This document shows positions 7,116 through 9,081 of a stretch of DNA of 9,081 bases, piece after piece. Each line of letters begins with the position of its first letter. The stretch's first letter is position 1. Origin of the DNA: Akkermansiaceae bacterium. GTDB taxonomy: Bacteria; Verrucomicrobiota; Verrucomicrobiia; Verrucomicrobiales; Akkermansiaceae. Position numbers and translations under genes: made by a program. A model generated the notes under the pieces. The model was not told the origin of the DNA, made no database searches, and was given only the letters and a program-made list of their open reading frames with translations. Where the stretch lies: the NCBI GenBank assembly GCA_025457805.1, contig JALOTR010000071.1, positions 1 through 9,081 of the forward strand, given 5' to 3'.

Positions 7116-7121
7116 ATCATA
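7116..7121 (-). promoter_or_regulatory. Possible malQ -10 box
   Basis: TATGAT on the minus strand (7121-7116) matches five of six -10 consensus bases and lies 42 bases before the GTG at 7073. No good -35 box is found at the usual distance. If used, it would rule out the TTG 7127 start for malQ. Confidence 0.2.
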
Positions 7122-7203
7122 CGGCAAGACGTATCTATCAGCGCCCTTCTTCTCCTTGAATCCACCGGCCCGACCCACCCGCACGGACACGCAAACGGAC
7201 GGG

Positions 7204-7231
7204 TTGACTCTTTGCCCGGACCCGCTATTTT
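7204..7231 (+). promoter_or_regulatory. Promoter of the DUF1549/DUF1553 gene
   Basis: TTGACT (7204-7209, five of six consensus bases) and TATTTT (7226-7231, four of six) are separated by 16 bases. Transcription would start near 7238, about 16 bases before the ATG at 7254. This is the best sigma70-like match in the window, and its -35 box is identical to the one proposed for ribH. Confidence 0.55.
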
Positions 7232-7253
7232 TCAGGGAACGTTGGAAAATCCC

Positions 7254-9081
7254 ATGACCCGTCTCATCGCACCCACTGTCCTGATCGTCTCCGTTCTCTC
7301 GTCCGTGCTTCACGCTGCCGAGACTCCGGCGACGGACTTGGCACGTCTCAAAAAGGCGGCCCTCCATATCGATCAACAGGTCGCCACCTTCTATCGGGCC
7401 AAGAAACTCTCGGTCCCACAGGTCACCGATGATGCCACCTTCCTGCGCCGCGCCTTCCTCGTCGCCATCGGCCGCATTCCCACCTCGGAAGAAGCGCTCG
7501 CGTTTCTCGAAATCGACGATCCCGCCAAACGCGAAAACCTCGTCGAGTATTTGCTGAAATCGCCCGGTTTCTCCAGCCACATGTCGAACTGGGCATTCGA
7601 CCTCCTGCGCATCACCGACGGGCGAGTGGGCAGTTCCGCCACCAACGAGCCCTACCGCCACTGGGTCCGCAAGGCGATGGCGGAAAACATGCCATGGAAT
7701 CAATTCACCCAGAATCTCATCTCGGCTTCCGGCGATGGCTGGGACCCATCGACCGCCGCTGTCGGATATTATACCCGCGACCGCGGCATGCCGCTCGACA
7801 ACCTCTCCAACACCATGCGCGTCTTCCTCGGCACCCGCATGGAATGCGCCCAGTGCCACGATGACCCCTTCGGCACCACCGAGCGCCATGATTTCTATCA
7901 ACTCGCTGCTTTCACCCACGGCCAAGGCACCATCCGCCAGGAAGTGATGTCTCCGCTCTGGAATGAACTTCGCGATGACCGCCGCGCCAATGGTCCTGAG
8001 TATGGCGTCGCCCAAATCCTCTGGGATAAAATCTACGGCTTGTCCCTCGATGGCGGCGGCACCGGACGCATCCCGCTTCCCTCGGACTATCAATACCGCG
8101 ATGCCGCTCCCGGCGAGATCGTCGCAGGCCGCACGCCGTTCGGAAAAACCGTCCGCATGTCGGAAAAACGCAATGACAACGACGGTCGCGAAAAGTTTGC
8201 CGAGTGGATCGTCGCCCGCACCGAAGGGCAGTTCCCTAACGTGATCGCCAACCGCATGTGGAAGCGCGTGATGGGCAAGGGACTCTATGAACCCGTCGAT
8301 GAATACATCCCCGCATCCAAGACCGCCCACCCGCCGCTCACCTCGTTCCTCACGAGCCTGATGGTGGAGTTGAACTACGATCTCAAGGCCTTCCAAAACG
8401 TCCTGCTCCTCACCCGCACCTTCCAGTTCGCCACCAACCCGAACGCCTCCACCGTGGAAGGCGGCGATGATTTCCACGGCCGGAAAATCGAGCGCCTCTC
8501 CTCGGAACAAATCTGGGACTCGCTCATCACCCTCGCAGGCGGAGATCCGGATAAAAAACCGGTGCGCGCCCTCGATGATCGCATCTATCTGAACGGCCGC
8601 CCTGTCCTCGTCGGCAAGAAAACCATGCCGCAGCTTTCCAAAGAAGTCCTCGCCATCAAGACCGAGGCGGAGTTCCGCCAGTATTTTGCCAAACTCTCCA
8701 GCGAGATTCTCAACGGAACCTCTTCTTCCTCGGAAGGCAATTCGATGATGATGTCCAGTGGCGTCAAGTATGATCGCAACGCACTCGCCCGCGCCTCGGA
8801 ACTTCCATCTCCCGCCCCTCGCGATCACTTCCTCTATCTCTTCGGTGCCTCGGACCGCGAGGTGGTGGATGCCGCCTCCAAGGATCCCAACGTCGGCCAG
8901 GTGCTTTCGCTCATGAACGGCTTCGTCCAGGCCCGCCTCGTCAACAACGACAAGGCCCATCTCTACAAGTGCCTCGAAGATGCCAGCACCGATCCCGAAA
9001 AAGTCCGCCGTTTGTATATCACCATCCTCAACCGCCCACCCTCCGCGGAGGAGAGGAAGTGGATGCTGGATGAACTCAAGG
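7254..9081 (+). CDS. Secreted DUF1549/DUF1553 (PSCyt2/PSD1) protein, N-terminal part (runs off right edge)
   Basis: The molecular function of this family is not established; it is expanded in Planctomycetes and Verrucomicrobia and often sits beside a DUF1501 gene, which here would lie beyond the edge. 609 codons are present. Residues 1-21 look like a Sec signal peptide (hydrophobic core APTVLIVSVLSSVL, likely cleavage after LHA). The DUF1549 region (~33-230) includes DDATFLRRAFLVAIGRIPT (59-77) and a CAQCH motif at 198-202, resembling a c-type heme site. The DUF1553 region begins near REKFAEWIVART (~312) and continues with the NRMWKRVMGKGLYEPVDEY segment, an SSEQIWDSL segment, and NRPPSAEER close to the edge. 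The residues after CAQCH are DDPF, where DHPF is more usual. A Ser-rich patch (NGTSSSSEGNS) precedes a Met/Ser run. The ATG is set by the signal peptide and promoter. Confidence 0.93.
   Translation, partial: MTRLIAPTVLIVSVLSSVLHAAETPATDLARLKKAALHIDQQVATFYRAKKLSVPQVTDDATFLRRAFLVAIGRIPTSEEALAFLEIDDPAKRENLVEYLLKSPGFSSHMSNWAFDLLRITDGRVGSSATNEPYRHWVRKAMAENMPWNQFTQNLISASGDGWDPSTAAVGYYTRDRGMPLDNLSNTMRVFLGTRMECAQCHDDPFGTTERHDFYQLAAFTHGQGTIRQEVMSPLWNELRDDRRANGPEYGVAQILWDKIYGLSLDGGGTGRIPLPSDYQYRDAAPGEIVAGRTPFGKTVRMSEKRNDNDGREKFAEWIVARTEGQFPNVIANRMWKRVMGKGLYEPVDEYIPASKTAHPPLTSFLTSLMVELNYDLKAFQNVLLLTRTFQFATNPNASTVEGGDDFHGRKIERLSSEQIWDSLITLAGGDPDKKPVRALDDRIYLNGRPVLVGKKTMPQLSKEVLAIKTEAEFRQYFAKLSSEILNGTSSSSEGNSMMMSSGVKYDRNALARASELPSPAPRDHFLYLFGASDREVVDAASKDPNVGQVLSLMNGFVQARLVNNDKAHLYKCLEDASTDPEKVRRLYITILNRPPSAEERKWMLDELK

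Noticed and set aside
7845..7859. Calling the plus-strand gene a c-type cytochrome from its CAQCH motif
   Set aside because: There is a single CxxCH within a DUF1549 domain and no cytochrome c fold elsewhere; heme binding is not shown for this family to my knowledge.
7074..8960. Very long minus-strand open frame continuous with malQ, which would give a 1208-residue fusion
   Set aside because: The added N-terminal part is antisense to the well-supported DUF1549/DUF1553 gene, shows no recognisable domain, and arises from GC-rich codon bias of the opposite strand.

Overview
The window looks like a chromosomal housekeeping segment from a GC-rich bacterium of the PVC group, most likely Verrucomicrobia (Verrucomicrobiae). 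Three things point there: a DUF1549/DUF1553 (PSCyt2/PSD1) secreted protein, a family concentrated in Planctomycetes and Verrucomicrobia; a NusB about twice the usual length because of an internal insertion; and the general absence of Shine-Dalgarno sequences before the starts. This lineage call is inference from gene content, not from a marker-gene comparison.

Layout. Positions 1-7073 are read from the minus strand and 7254-9081 from the plus strand. In order of minus-strand transcription (right to left): malQ-type 4-alpha-glucanotransferase (5334-7073), closed by a strong hairpin terminator; a 379-base non-coding stretch with two hairpins sharing an identical loop; ribH (lumazine synthase, 4439-4954) overlapping nusB (3556-4446) by 8 bases; an AI-2E family membrane protein (2161-3468); a 197-base intergenic region with a hairpin terminator and a pair of direct repeats; and the first ~654 codons of smc (1-1963), which runs off the left edge. 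On the plus strand, divergent from malQ, a Sec-exported DUF1549/DUF1553 protein starts at 7254 behind a good sigma70-like promoter and runs off the right edge.

How the genes relate. ribH and nusB form a translationally coupled pair, an arrangement found in many bacteria (riboflavin synthesis with transcription antitermination). The AI-2E gene follows on the same strand but may have its own promoter. smc (chromosome organisation) and malQ (maltodextrin remodelling) look like separate units. I see no mobile element, CRISPR array, tRNA or rRNA. No clearly new multi-gene system is present. The items most worth a second look are the NusB insertion, the twin hairpins between malQ and ribH, and the repeat/terminator cluster before smc.
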